A stretch of DNA of 64,000 bases from Cryptomeria japonica (GCF_030272615.1 NC_081415.1:108194406-108258405); one strand, 5' to 3'. Positions 35,658 through 47,956 are shown, numbered from the stretch's first letter. Numbers and translations are program-made. The notes: generated from the letters alone by a model not told the origin.

Positions 35658-38600
35658 TTTAAATTAAATTAAATAACTTAAATTAAATTAAATCAAATTA
35701 ACTAAAATTAAAATCTTTATTCATATAAAAAGTCAACTACACACTAGATAAGATTTTTATATATGAATTTAAAAACCTAGTCCATTAATTTTCAAAATAT
35801 TTTTAATAAGATTGTCTTAAATAATTTAGAAACTTGTCATAATTGAAATAATAGGATATAACTATTTTTATTTTTTAAAATATTTTAATTCAAATTTTTT
35901 AAATAGTTGCTATTTTTTTATATGAATTTAGAAACTTGTCATAATATAGTAAATTTAAGATTTTGACATTTATTATTAGTAAATTAGTAATTGTTAACTG
36001 ATTATAATTTAATATTAATATGTAATATATATGATTCTATTTATTTTATGGAAATTGCAAGTTTTTCTTATTAATATTATTCTTAACTAGAAGAGAAATT
36101 GCATAAAATGCAAGTTTTCTTTATTTATACTCAAGTTTTCTTTATTAATATTACTCTTAACTAGAAGAAAAGTTGCATAATTTGCAAGTTTTTCTTATTT
36201 ATAATCCAAGTTTTCCTTATTAATATTACTCTTAACTAGAAAAGAAGTTTCATAATTTGTAAGTTTTTCTTATTTATAATCTTTTTAATTAAAAGAGGAA
36301 GTCTTTGTTTCACTTCATTATTTAAGATGGTTAGGTGAACAAGTTAGTGGCTATCCATATTCAACAATATAATCTCTTCCATTGCATCTGCTAGAGCATT
36401 GCTTGAGGTATCTATCCCAACAACAATCACTTTTGATTCTTTAATCCACAATGAAAGTTATTTGTAAATTTTAGGAAGATATATTATTTTTATATGTTCT
36501 CCTATTTGAAATATGATAGTTTTGAGACAAGTAATTACATGCTTTACCATTTCTTTGTTGCTCTATTGGTTGAATTTTCTAATAGACCAGTAATGAACAA
36601 TTTGTAGCTAGCTTTCATTCATATAAAATTGGTCTTGTTTGTCTTTTTGAAATAATTTATCTACATGAATTTTTATTTTTATTTTGTAACTTGCAAGAAA
36701 GTTGTAATTATTGTATTAATTCTTTTAATGGTAGTATAAATTGAATTTACATAGAATTTAGTTTTTAGAAAGACTATTTTTGACAATTTTATATTTAATA
36801 TTTTTAAAAAAAAAAATTGTAGAAAAAATATTTTTTATGATACCATTTTTTTGTTTTTAATATAAAATAGTTTTTCAACATTAATAAATGTTTAAAAATC
36901 AAAATAAATAGTTGAATATAATTATTTTCTAATAAAGATAAAGATTAAATTTCTAAAACACTCTATTATAACAATAGATATGTACACAACTTTCTCTTTA
37001 AATGTAGCAGTATATTTGAAAACATTTCATTATTCCTTTATATATTTGTTTAATATTCCATTATAGGTGGTCAGCTGAATTTTCACTTGTTCACAAAACC
37101 TGTAGGTTTAATATAGATGTTTTAATATATTTATTTAAAACATATCAAAATTTTCAATTCAAAATACTAATTTACCTTACAATTACATAAACCTATTTTA
37201 TTTATTACATATAAGGTTTACTCAAGGTTGTGATTTATTTAAGGTTATACTTAAGGTTCAATTATGATTAGCTATAAGATTCAAGTAGTGTTGTTGTGAT
37301 AGTTAAGAGGTTAGTTTGGATAGAAACATACAATATCAAACGCTCAATAAAAATTGTATTAGAATAAAATTTAGGTTTCAATGAATGAATATTATTAAAA
37401 AATAACATTACAAGCAAAATAGAGAACCATAACAATAGTGTCATCTAAATATACCGGTAACACTTTGCATGGTTAGTTAAAATATACAAATACGGATAAA
37501 AATAGAAATATGTTTTGACCTGTCAAAAGAATTTGACTGCCATTTGAATTAAATGATGCACCTATGACCAATTAAGTAGTGAAAACATTTTGTACCATGC
37601 TATCTTCTATTTATTTATGCAAATATTTGAATGTATGTCATGCCATTTAATTAAAATATTTAATTACTATTTTCCATTGTCTCTCATCCATTACTATTAA
37701 ATCAATAATTATAAAAACAACTACTACCAAATTTTAATTACTAAATTATTATTATTTTTAAAATGAAATTTAAAAAACTCTTAATTTGCTTTAAAACAAA
37801 CTTTTAAAAAAATTTAAAAACTTTGATTTTTTTTTTAAACTTCAAATTTTTTTTAAGAAACCCTTTATTTTTTTAATATTTTTTTGAAACTTTAATTTTT
37901 TTTGCAAGAATTTTTTTAACATTCTAATTGATAAAAAAATTTTTTTTTTTTATATCATGGATCTCGAGTATGTTTTTTTTTTGTGCATTTTCTTTTAAAT
38001 TTTCATAGGTTAGCTTTCATTTGTATAAAATTGGTCTTATTTGTCTCTTTTGAAAGTATTTATTTGCATCAAAACAAAAATTGGCTATAACTTTTAAGAA
38101 AGTTGTAATTATTTTGTTGAATTTTATAATGGTAGCATAAATTGAATGTTCATAAAATTTATTTTTTATAAAATTATTCTGAAATAAAGAAAAAATTTAA
38201 ACTACCAAACAATCTATTATTTTATTCTCTTTAAATGTAGTTATGTATTTGAAAAAAAATCATTATTCCTATAAACTTGGAAATATTCCATTTTGAAATA
38301 AAGTGGATTTGCATAAAAATCAAATAGATGATAAAATTCAAAAAATATCCTTATCCATTGGATAATTTTAAAATCAAATGGATGTATATAAAATTTATAT
38401 GACAATTTATTATTTAAAATTTTAAAAATATTATATTTTTTAGAAAGGATATCTTATTCCATTTCATTCCAAAATGTAAATTTTTTAATATTGATAAAAT
38501 ACTTACAATTTAAAATTAAAATAAATAATTTAAAATAAATAAATGAATAAAATTAGGAAGGGTTTGTGATTTAATTTTGTTTTTCATAGGAGTCAAGAAA

Positions 38601-38837
38601 ATACAAATGGATTATTTTATTATCTGTGGAATGGTCATTGTGCAAAAAATCATTCATACTATGTGGTTGCAATAACAATGATAACTCTCATTTGCTAACT
38701 ATTCATATCTAAAAAATTATCAGAAGAAAGACTTGAAATTTTGTCATGGGTACACTCTCCAATTGATAGTGATGGTGGCTTGCACCCTACTCCCTAGTAT
38801 GGAAGGATTGTTTCAATACTTTTTTGATGTTGGTAAT
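35658..38837. other. Long AT-rich tract, no genes
   Basis: About 3.2 kb of very AT-rich sequence with homopolymer runs and no credible ORF. It contains the third copy of the ~190-bp repeat (35800-35995), a 74-75-bp tandem repeat (36055-36285), and a ~160-bp direct repeat (36605-36770 and 38008-38180). No transposon protein or LTR terminus is recognisable. Confidence 0.6.
36055..36285. repeat. 74-75-bp tandem repeat, three copies
   Basis: TTAATATTA(T/C)TCTTAACTAG begins at 36071, 36145 and 36220. Each is followed by GAAGTTGCATAA-like and GCAAGTTTTTCTTATTTATA-like segments. The last copy is partial. Confidence 0.85.
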
Positions 38838-40260
38838 TGTAGACGTATACATCTGACCACCTACTTAAATAAATATTTAATATTTATTTAAGCCATATTC
38901 CTCTATTAATTAAATCTTATTTAATTAATTTCTTCATTTTCATCTATTCAATTAAATAAATTATTCAATTTATTTGATTAAATTTATCTACCCCCCCCCC
39001 ACCCTTTCTAACCTTTTATTAAATAAATCACTTTATTTAATTAAATATCACTTTATTTATAACCCCCTCCACTTGCATTTTCCTACAAATGCAAGTTGCA
39101 TCTATTTTAGTTAAAATAAAATGTTTTATTTTAATTAAAATCCAATTTCTCCCACTTGCCCCCTCCTACATTTCCCACTTGCCTCCTAATCATTCTTCTA
39201 GAACCTATCTAATCCCAATTAATTAACCTTAAACCTTCCAATCATATCACATCCCTAAGTTCGGGGAGGTCACTTCTCAAGTTTGGAAGAAAGTCTTCTA
39301 AATGCAATAAAGACTTCATTCATTCAACAAGTTAACTTGTTGAGCTCCCCAAATTTGTAAGGAATCTTACAAATTTGTCCCCAAAGTCCTTTTAACCATT
39401 AATGGCTAATTCAACCTTCCCTCATGGTTAGAGACTTTCTCTCTAACTTAACTCTCATCTAACTCAGGGGTCTCATCAAGTACTCATGGCTTTGACCCTA
39501 GTTATCACATCTAACCATTGCACAAGAGTTTACCCCTTGGGTAAAAGCTTTATCCAATAGATTTACCCTAACCTAGCCATAACCCAAGCTCCTAAGGTGA
39601 CCTTCATGTATTCTCAAGCATTTAATGTCTCTTACATCTCCGCTCAAGACACCTCTTGTTGGCAATTGTCACCATTTCATTGGTGAAAATTGTAAGCATG
39701 GATTGAGTAACTTTCAATCCTAGACATTGTTAAGATTATTGAATCTTAACCATCCATTGCCCCATTTCCTCTATAAATAAAGCTCACTTTATTCATTCTT
39801 CGTATCCAAGTTTTATGCATCTACATTATATTCTAATTATATCAATTATTTTAGCCTCTATTTGTTAGAATAACATTGTAGCATTTAGGAGCATTTCATA
39901 TCATAGCATATCCATGTTAGTATATCATGTTACGATAGGTTGTCAATATCTTTATCATATCATTATCTTCAATCTATCTTAGTATCATAGCTTGAACATA
40001 TCATATAGATCTTAGAATGCATTCATGCATATAGATCAAAATATCACTCATTCTTGGAGTTGTCATTCCTAAGTCATTTTCTCAATGATCTGAGAGTAAA
40101 ACATTGGCTCTAGGGATCCTATGAGATAGAAAATAATGAGACACATCTTGGGAAGTTAACTAGTTTAAGTTAGTTTATCTTTATACTCAAAAGTTTCATT
40201 GGCATGTTGGTCCTTTGATCTCAATGTTGATACTCTGATCACCACATATTCTAGCACACA
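38838..40260 (+). mobile_element. 5' LTR of element H
   Basis: This 1,423-bp LTR begins TGTAGACGTATACATC and ends CTAGCACACA, three bases before a PBS. Its AT-rich start, the CACTTGCATTTTCCTACAAATG segment and its PBS resemble the C LTR read on the opposite strand, so C, D and H appear to be one broad family. A run of ten C follows TCTAC at about 38991. Confidence 0.75.
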
Positions 40261-40263
40261 TTT

Positions 40264-40281
40264 TTGGCACCCACCATGGGG
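40264..40281 (+). other. Primer-binding site of element H
   Basis: TTGGCACCCACCATGGGG follows the LTR end, one base different from the C PBS. Confidence 0.7.
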
Positions 40282-40655
40282 CACGTCCCCAAATCTAATA
40301 TCTTTTTTCTTGTAGGATGAACAGAAAGATCACGTTGAAACATCAAAATAGTGCATCTGAGAGTTTTTTAGCGCATCCATAGCTTAAGTTAATGCATCCA
40401 TGACATCGTTTAGTGCATAGAAACCATCTTTCAATGCATTTGATCTTCCTTTTAGTATTTAGATATGTTTGATATTCTAGCACATGCCAACACTAGTTTA
40501 ACGCACCCAAGTCTCAGAGTAGCGCATATGTTTGATCTTCTAGTGTGTAGATATTATTTCTTAGCATGTATGTTCCACAGTTTAGCGCATAGACTTAACA
40601 AAGGAAAAAAAAACAATTTGGTAATGGAGTCATAAATTAGGCTAGTGAAGCCCAC
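40282..40655 (+). mobile_element. Truncated leader of element H
   Basis: The region after the PBS continues only to about 40655, where the LTR of element D begins in the opposite orientation. No gag or other ORF of H is left in the window. It contains the 21-bp repeat array listed separately. Confidence 0.55.
40349..40604 (+). repeat. 21-bp tandem array, TAGCGCAT units, 12 copies
   Basis: Units start at 40349, 40369, 40390, 40411, 40432, 40453, 40478, 40499, 40520, 40541, 40562 and 40583. Nine of the eleven steps are exactly 21 bp. The first eight bases are conserved as TAGCGCAT or a close variant, while the following 13 vary almost freely. All frames I checked contain stops, so it is not coding. 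Confidence 0.88.
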
Positions 40656-41773
40656 TGTGTGAGCTTGAATTTCATCCTCAGAATGTTACCTATAATAAGT
40701 TAGTTTCACAAAATACAATGGAAATGCATACAAGAAATCCAAAATCCACCAATAAAACTACATGAAATACATACTAAAATAAAACATTATTTTACCTTCA
40801 TGGCTTATGTCTCATTGTGTCCTAACTCCAATGTTCCTGGTTGCAAATGGTGTGCTCTTAGACAATGCACTGTTGGCTTCCAAGATGGCATATGAAGAAT
40901 GGATTGATAACTTGTAGTTAACTGATAGTATGATATGCAAAGCTACATGATTGTGATAAAATGATAATGTTATATGATTATATTGTTAAAATGATATTTT
41001 CTATTTGCTAATTGCTTCAAAAACTCATAGATGCATATGATTGATTGAAAACTATTTTGAAGACTAACTCTCTCAACTGAAGCTCTTGATTTTATAAACT
41101 TTGAGAGGATAAGATGATGTGGCTCAAATCAATGATCATGATCAGATCTATAGATTTGAATGGCTATGAGCAAAGGTGAAGGTTGAGAGAAAGGGGGAAG
41201 GAGAAGACAAGTGTCACTCATCTCACCTTGACTGGGTTGCTGACTGAGAGAATCTAGGGATGGTTGGAGGAAATTTAGGCATGAGAGAACAAGTGGACTC
41301 AAGTCTTTCCTAAGATGTAAGGGGTGTTGGAGATAATATAGGAAATGGTTATGAAATATGTGTACGTACACAATTTTCATTAAATTTGGAAGTTGAAGAT
41401 AAATGATGAATTAATATTTAAGAAATATTAATTTCTTTAGCCACATGTTGGATGAGTTGGCAAAGGGAAGATGAAGTGGAGATGGAAGAATGAGTTGGAT
41501 AAGGGATTAAATAATTTAAGAATTATTTAATATTTGAGACTATAGGATAGGTGAATAATTAAATATTAGATATTTAATTGTTTGGAGGAGATAATTAAAT
41601 ATTAGATGTTTAATTAATTAAAAGAATTGGATAAATGAATTAATTAATAGAAAGACATGAAAATGAATTAAATAAATTAATCTTTTCAAATTAACTATTT
41701 AATAGAAAAATAATTATTAAATAAATATAAAATATTTATTTAATTGCTCATAGCCAATTTTTATGTGTATATA
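40656..41773 (-). mobile_element. 3' LTR of element D
   Basis: On the minus strand the LTR starts TATATACACAT (where C has TGTAGACACCT) directly after the PPT CAAAGAGGGGAAAAA (41774-41788). It ends ...GCTCACACA at 40656. The inner end was set by analogy with the CACACA ends of C and H, since no second D LTR is in the window. Confidence 0.6.
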
Positions 41774-44213
41774 TTTTTCCCCTCTTTGAAATGATGTGAA
41801 GACAACATTGTTTCAAAGATTAAATCAAGTCTCGATAATGTGCCTGATGGAGATTGAAAATCTTGATTGTGTGCCCTGGATACTGATTTTTGGATATTGA
41901 TTTGATGATGATGCCCCCTCAAGAGATTGTTTGTGTATTAAAGGCATGGATGATCTCTCGATAGAAGAAGAATGTTATATGAAAGAAAGATGAGTGAATA
42001 GATTGCAGATTGATCAGATGAATTAGTTTGATAAAACTGATTGGATTGAGATCAAGTCTGGTTTTAGGAAGGACACATCCTGTATAAGACAAAAGATGAT
42101 CAAAACGTCTAGTTTTAGGAAAGATACATCCTATATAAGACATGATAGATGATCAAAATATCTAGTTTCAGGAAAGATACATCATGTATAAGACATGATA
42201 CATGATCAAAACATCTAGTTTCAGGAAAGATACATCCTGTATAAGACTTGATAGATGATAGTTGAATGAATGATGAAGATGTTGAATTGAAGAATGATTT
42301 CATTGGATGATGATGTTGGTGCAGATGTTGCAGGTGATCCAAGTGTTAGACCCATAGGCTAGAGAGGCAGTCATGATTCTTCACTTGATTTGTATTGATG
42401 AGGCACTTGTATTTTTTATCTAATCTCATTGTATACTTGGGATTTATTATTTTATGATGATCTATATGCAGACATGGATTCTATATGATGATGATCTTTA
42501 TTATGCTTATATGTTACTCTATTTGATGATGATGCTTTATGCATTGATGATCTATATGCTTTGATTATATGGATGCAGTGATTATATGGATGATGATATG
42601 ATCTTTTCTTTTTATTATGATGCTAATTTATATGATGATGCAATGATAAATGCTTTTGTTGATTTTCTATGATCTTGAATGCAAAATGGAAATGATTTCT
42701 AACTTAAATGATATGAATGCAATGATCTATATGGAATGTTTTTTATTTTATATGTAATGTTTATGATGATTATGAATCTAAGTGCAAAGATGCAACTAAA
42801 TGATCATTATAAAATGATAATGCAAATAATAATGATGATACACTACATGATAAATGAAATGTACTTAATTGAATGCAAATTAATGCAATGATAAAATCCA
42901 ACTAAATGAAATGAATAATGATTAAAATGATTCTTAAAAAAATGAATGCACCTATAATGATCAAATGAAAATTGTTTTTGTTTGTCCAATTATACTCAAT
43001 CTTTATTTATGATCATTGATTTGTTAATGAAATGATATGCTTATAATGCAACTAACAAATGAATGCTTATAATGTAGATGAATAATGAGCTAATCATCTA
43101 ACTAAAAATTGTACTACCATTCTTCAAATGCTATCTTTGTAATAGTGCTTGATTTCATCATTGAGCTTTTAAATGTTGTAAGAAAATACAAGCAACTTGA
43201 CATAATGATTCAAGATGACCTGAGTATTCCTTACATGGATTTTGATATAGCAAGTTAATACAAGCAGCTTGATATAATGGATCAAGTTGACCTAAGTATT
43301 GCTTGCAGAATAGACAAGGATTATCCCCTTTCATGCATGACTTGGAATGTCCTCCTTCATCTTTTGTCGATCATATCCTAAGACAAGTTCATACCCTAGT
43401 AAGAGATAAACCACAGACAACAATCAAAGAAAATATTCATGCCCCATCATAGCTTCTCTAGTCATGGACATCCTTGAGTTGCATAGAGTACATGATTAGC
43501 AATAAAATCAAGATATAAACACTAAACCTTGTATGCCATTCACATGTTCTAATGGTCATTAACTGATATAATCATCTTAATGAATGATCTTTGATAGTCC
43601 TTTATAGCTTTCTAGTTAGTTCTTCATGTTCTAAGTTTGACGATTCAGTTGTTATGAAATGTCATGATTTTTGTTGCTTTGTTGCTTTTTATCTGGTTCA
43701 AAACCCTAGGTGTTTTTGGTTTTTCTAATTTTTTCAAATGTTTTTGGATTTTCAAAGATTCAAAAGATCACCTTAGCAAAAGGAAATAGGATTTTGCCCT
43801 AGTGGAAACAAAAATTTATTATGGATGTATGAATTGATCAAGATCCAAACCACGATGGGATACAAATGCAGATTGATCGATGCTGATAAAATCTAAGATA
43901 GTGACTACGACAAGTATATCAAAGATTGGTTAACTATTGGTCAGCTACATATTTCTTGCTAAATGGTTCAGAGCAATGGATGCAAAAGATGGAATGGATA
44001 AGCTAGTGATAGATAGCAATGATAGACACAATAGGATGGAGTTGATAGGTGTGCAAAGCGATCTCATAGATGGAGGAACTCACTTTTTAGATAGCGCCTA
44101 TTTACCAGGTTTTCACCATCTAAATTTATTGCAGTTTTTTGGATTTTATATTTTTTTATTGATTTTTTCAGGACTTTATATGCTTTTTATTAATTTTTTC
44201 AGGACTTTATATC
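41774..44213 (-). other. Non-coding 3' domain of element D
   Basis: About 2.4 kb between the integrase stop and the LTR, rich in ATGATGATG and TATATGATG and lacking ORFs with recognisable domains. It is colinear with 8533-11110 of element C, which supports a functional cis-acting role. It includes the 53-bp array at 42055-42262. Confidence 0.75.
42055..42262. repeat. 53-bp tandem repeat, four copies
   Basis: GTTT(T/C)AGGAA.GA.ACATCCTGTATAAGAC begins at 42061, 42112, 42165 and 42218 (steps 51, 53, 53). Linkers read ATGATAGATGATCAAAA.(A/G)TCTA. Its GTATAAGAC ending is shared with the array in element C. Confidence 0.9.
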
Positions 44214-45400
44214 TCAAGCATAGAATTTCTTGAGATGGATAGAATTGATAGGTTCATCAAACCAATCACCTTTAGAGGTAGATAACTTGTATGCTCCGGA
44301 TCCATATGTTGCTACTATGACAAAAGGTCCTAGCCAATTTGGTTCAAATTTTCCCTTCTTTTCTTGGTCTTGCTGATTTCTCGGATTCTCCCTTAGAACT
44401 ATATCTCCAATCTAGAAAATACACAGCTTGACTCTGTGGTTATATCTTCTTGCCATTCTTTGTTGGTATACTTTCAAATGTTTTGTTGCATTTTGGTGAT
44501 GCTCCTGAATCAATTCTAGTTCTTGGAGTCGAGAGACTCATTGTTCTTCTTCTGGTATAAGACCATGCAAGGATACATGTACAGAAGGTATCTCTACTTC
44601 TATAGGTAATATAGCTTTTGATCCATAGACCAAACAATATGGAGTTGCCCCTATTGGAGTGCGGATGCTAGTTCGGTATTCCCAAAGAGCAGGATTTAGC
44701 TGAATGTGCCAGTCTTTTCTAGTGTCATTTACTATTTTCTTCAATATTTTCAAGATGGTTTTGTTTGATGCCTCAGCTTGACCATTACCTTGTGGATAGT
44801 ATGGAGTAGAGAACCTATGTTGGATATGGAACTGTTCACATAGTTCTTTGACATCTTGATTTTTGAATGGTCTTCCATTATCAATGATAATGGTCATAGG
44901 AACGTCATAGTGACAGATTATGTAATTCAAGATGAATGATGATATTTGTTTTCCTGTCACTATTGTTAAAGGCACTACTTCAATCCACTTAGTAAAATAT
45001 TCAGTAGCTATCAGAATGAACTTATGTCCATTAGAAGATGAGAGATTGATCTTTCCTACCAAATCAAGGCCCCATTGTGAAAATGGCCACGATCCTATCA
45101 TAGGATATAACTCTTGTGCTAGTACATGGGTTAGATTTCCATGGATCTGACACTGTTTACTTTTTCTAGCATAGGTGAATGAATCTCTTTCCATAGTAGG
45201 CCAAAAGTAACCCATATGAATAAGTTTCTTAGCCAATGTTAAACCACTTGAGTGTGTACCGCAAATACCTGTATGAATGTCATTAAGAACTCTCTTAGAC
45301 TCATCTTTTTCAAGACATCTCAACAATGTACCATCTATACCATGCCTATATAGGATATCAGCAATAATGGTATAGCGAGAGGACTGACGGATAAAGTTTC
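44214..45400 (-). pseudogene. Element D integrase
   Basis: The zinc site runs from IHTGICGTHSSG to ARKSKQCQIHG, where the first of the two cysteines appears to be serine. The DDE core is present: QWGLDLVGKI, IIIDNGRPF and PQGNGQAEASNKTI. The C-terminal part (GDIVLRENP..., PNWLGPFVI, ending FDEPINSIHLKKFYA at 44214) is complete. TGA at 44538 (likely from CGA) and TAG near 44413 (CIF*IGDIV, likely from CAG) interrupt it. Confidence 0.9.
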
Positions 45401-45518
45401 TTCATTGATTACAAGATAATTCTAGAGAAAGGATATGATCTTTCAAATATTGGTGGGTTTGACCGTATAAGGATTCACTGGTTCTTGATATATGGAAAAT
45501 TCTATAGGAATGCTAGGA

Positions 45519-46025
45519 TTAGATGGTAGGGGTTAAGATATCATCCATGAGAAATTTGTAACGTTGTTGATTCTCTTTATTTTGCAAGAGAGATGCTATT
45601 GTAGCCATCACATTTGTTGCTTTATTCTCATTTCTAGGAATCTGGGTGAATGTGATTTCTTTAAAGTGTCTTTTAAATTCCTCTATCAGTTGTTTGTATG
45701 GCATAAGCTTATCATCCTTTATTTGATATTCATCATTTATTTGATTTATGACAAGTTGTGAATCACCATAGACATGTAGTTCTTTGACATTCCATTCAAT
45801 GGCCATTTTAAGCCATATAGCCAATGCTTCATACTTTGCAATATTATTGGTGCATGGAAATCACCGTCTATATGATTTAATAATTGTGTGTCCTTGAGGT
45901 GTGATGAAAAATATTCCTGCACCTGATCCATATTGAGTATAAGAAACATCAAAGTATAATTCCCAAAAGTTTGTACTTATTGTCAAGAAATTTGCATCAG
46001 GAAATTCGATGTGCAAAGGCATGTT
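45519..46025 (-). pseudogene. Element D second (archaeal-type) RNase H
   Basis: Reads PLHIEFPDANFLTI, WELYFDVSYTQYGSGAGIFF, NNIAKYEALAIWLKMAIEWN, ELHVYGDSQLVINQI and IPRNENKATNVMA in pieces. This is the extra RNase H that in Tat elements lies between the first RNase H and integrase. The usual FDGS start reads FDVS. Frames change near 45850. Its N-terminus stops exactly at the Copia element F insertion (46026). Confidence 0.88.
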
Positions 46026-46488
46026 TGTTAGGGTTTCAAGTAGATCTGAAGCAAATATGAACTAACAATTATATGCAAATTTAAATACAAAAGAGAAAGA
46101 AATAAAACAAGACACAGATAACACAGAGATTTAATGTGGTTCACCCAGAATGGGTTACATCCACCATACACAGCCATCCAATCTTTCTTATTATCCAGCA
46201 AAAATAGTTTATCAACCTTACAATGCCTTAAGCATCCCAGCTGCTTATAACATGCATTTTTAGGGCAACAAACAAAGTCAGCCTTTTTAGGGTTTTATTA
46301 CAATGTCAGTTTTCATCAACGAAAAATGGCAAAAAAAAATTTCTCAGGGGCTCCCGCCCCCGAACCCCCACTTCTCTCAGGGGCTACCACCCATGAACCC
46401 CTGCCTGGGGCCCAACCCGGCCCCGAACCCCGGCAAGGATATGTGTTGAGTGTACAGTACTTTGCTGATTAGTCACCACATTTCAACA
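46026..46488 (-). mobile_element. 3' LTR of element F
   Basis: 463 bp, TGTTGAAATG...CCCTAACA on the minus strand, next to the PPT CAAGTGGGAGAT (46489-46500). It carries 63 bp more than the other LTR: a GC-rich block at about 46360-46430 that partly repeats CTCAGGGGCT.CC.CCC.GAACCCC. Confidence 0.92.
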
Positions 46489-46585
46489 ATCTCCCACTTG
46501 GAGACTGATACTACATGACACCACTGTACATGTAGCATCCGCTGGATAAAACACTAGGACTCAACTAGTATAAATTCCATAATTA

Positions 46586-47935
46586 TCAATCAAGAAGACC
46601 AATAGAAACTGATGAAGAAATTAGCTTCTTCTGTGGAAATGCCTTCGTGAACATATCGGCAAGATTCTCACTCGTGTGAATCTTCTCAAGCCATAACTGG
46701 CCCTCCTCCAAAATAGTCCGAATGAAGTGGTACCTGAGCTAAATGTGCTTTGTCCTTGAATGAAAAGCAGAGTTCTTTGCAAGATGAATGGCACTCTGGC
46801 TATCAGTATACAATGGGCTATCCTCTTGTGTCTGACCCAATTCCTCCAGAAAACATTGCAACCAAATCATCTCCTTGCTGGCTTTTGTAGCAACAACATA
46901 CTCAGCTTCAGTGGTTGAAAGTGCAACAACCTTTTGCAGCCTAGAAATCCAACTGACTGCAGTTCCCCCTATAGTAAAAACATACCCTGTAGTACTCCTC
47001 CATGAATCAATATCACCCACTAGATCAGAGTCAACAAATCCACTCAGAGCAGCATTAGATCCTTTGAAACATAATGCCTTCAGAGTAGTTCCTTTCAAAT
47101 ACCGAAGAATCAATTTCACAGCATTCCAATGTTCCATACCCGGATTACTCATAAACCTGCTCACAACTCTCAATGCATGTGCAATATATGACCTTGTGCA
47201 TATCATTGAATACATCAAACTACCAACAACCGATGAATATGGGATGTTAGACATTTTATTAACCTCTTCCTATGCCTTTGGGCACATCTCCTTAGTCAAT
47301 TTGAAATGACTAGCCAAAGGTGTACTAACTGCTCTTGCATCCTACATGTTAAATCTTTTCAACACCTTCTTTAGATACTCACTTTGGGACAAATTCAAGG
47401 TTTTATTTTTACTGTCCTGTGTAATCCTCATACCAAGAATTTGCTTAGCTGCACCCAAATCCTTCATAGAAAATGACCTGGCTAATTTCTGTTTAAGATC
47501 ATTTATATGTTGCATGTTAGACCCAGCAACAAGCATGTCATCAACATAAAGCAACAGGATAATATAACTACCATTATCAAATCTCTTAAAATATACACAA
47601 TGATTAGAATGACATCTATGATAACTGTGTTCAGCCATGAAACTATCAAATTTTAAATACCATTGCCAGGGCGCTTGCTTTAGGCCATATAGACTTTTCT
47701 TCAACCTGCACACCAAGTTCTCCTTACCTTTGACCTCATATCCTTGTGGTTGCAACATGTAAATTTCCCCCTCCAAATCTCCATGGAGAAAAGATGTTTT
47801 GACATCTAATTGTTCAAGATGTAAATCATCTGCAGCCACAAGACTAAGTATAGTTCTAATTGAAGTCATTTTTACAACTGGAGAAAATATTTCATCATAA
47901 TCTATACCCTTTTTCTGTGCAAAACCTTTTACCAC
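46586..47935 (-). pseudogene. Element F reverse transcriptase and RNase H
   Basis: RT (47935-47342) shows VKGFAQKKGIDYDEIFSPV, QLDVKTSFLHGDLEGEIYM, an intact LLYVDDMLVAG box and NLSQSEYLKKVLKRFNM. RNase H follows with IPYSSVVGSLMY, GFVDSDLVGD, STTEAEYVVATKASKE, DSQSAIHLAKN and the terminal ENLADMF-type tail ending at 46586. TAG after FNM (about 47346) and after KHI (about 46740) both sit where related elements have Gln. Confidence 0.93.
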
Positions 47936-47956
47936 AAGTCTGGCCTTATATCTTTT

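Noticed and set aside
38988-39000. Run of ten C as a G-quadruplex or regulatory site
   Set aside because: A single homopolymer run does not form the four tracts needed, and it may be a sequencing-sensitive homopolymer.
40349-40604. CRISPR-like array
   Set aside because: Repeat cores are only 8 bp with 13-bp variable linkers, inside a plant LTR element leader and without cas genes.
43937-44233. 98-codon plus-strand ORF with hydrophobic C-terminus
   Set aside because: It is antisense to element D and overlaps its 3' domain. The hydrophobic part is T-rich low-complexity DNA.
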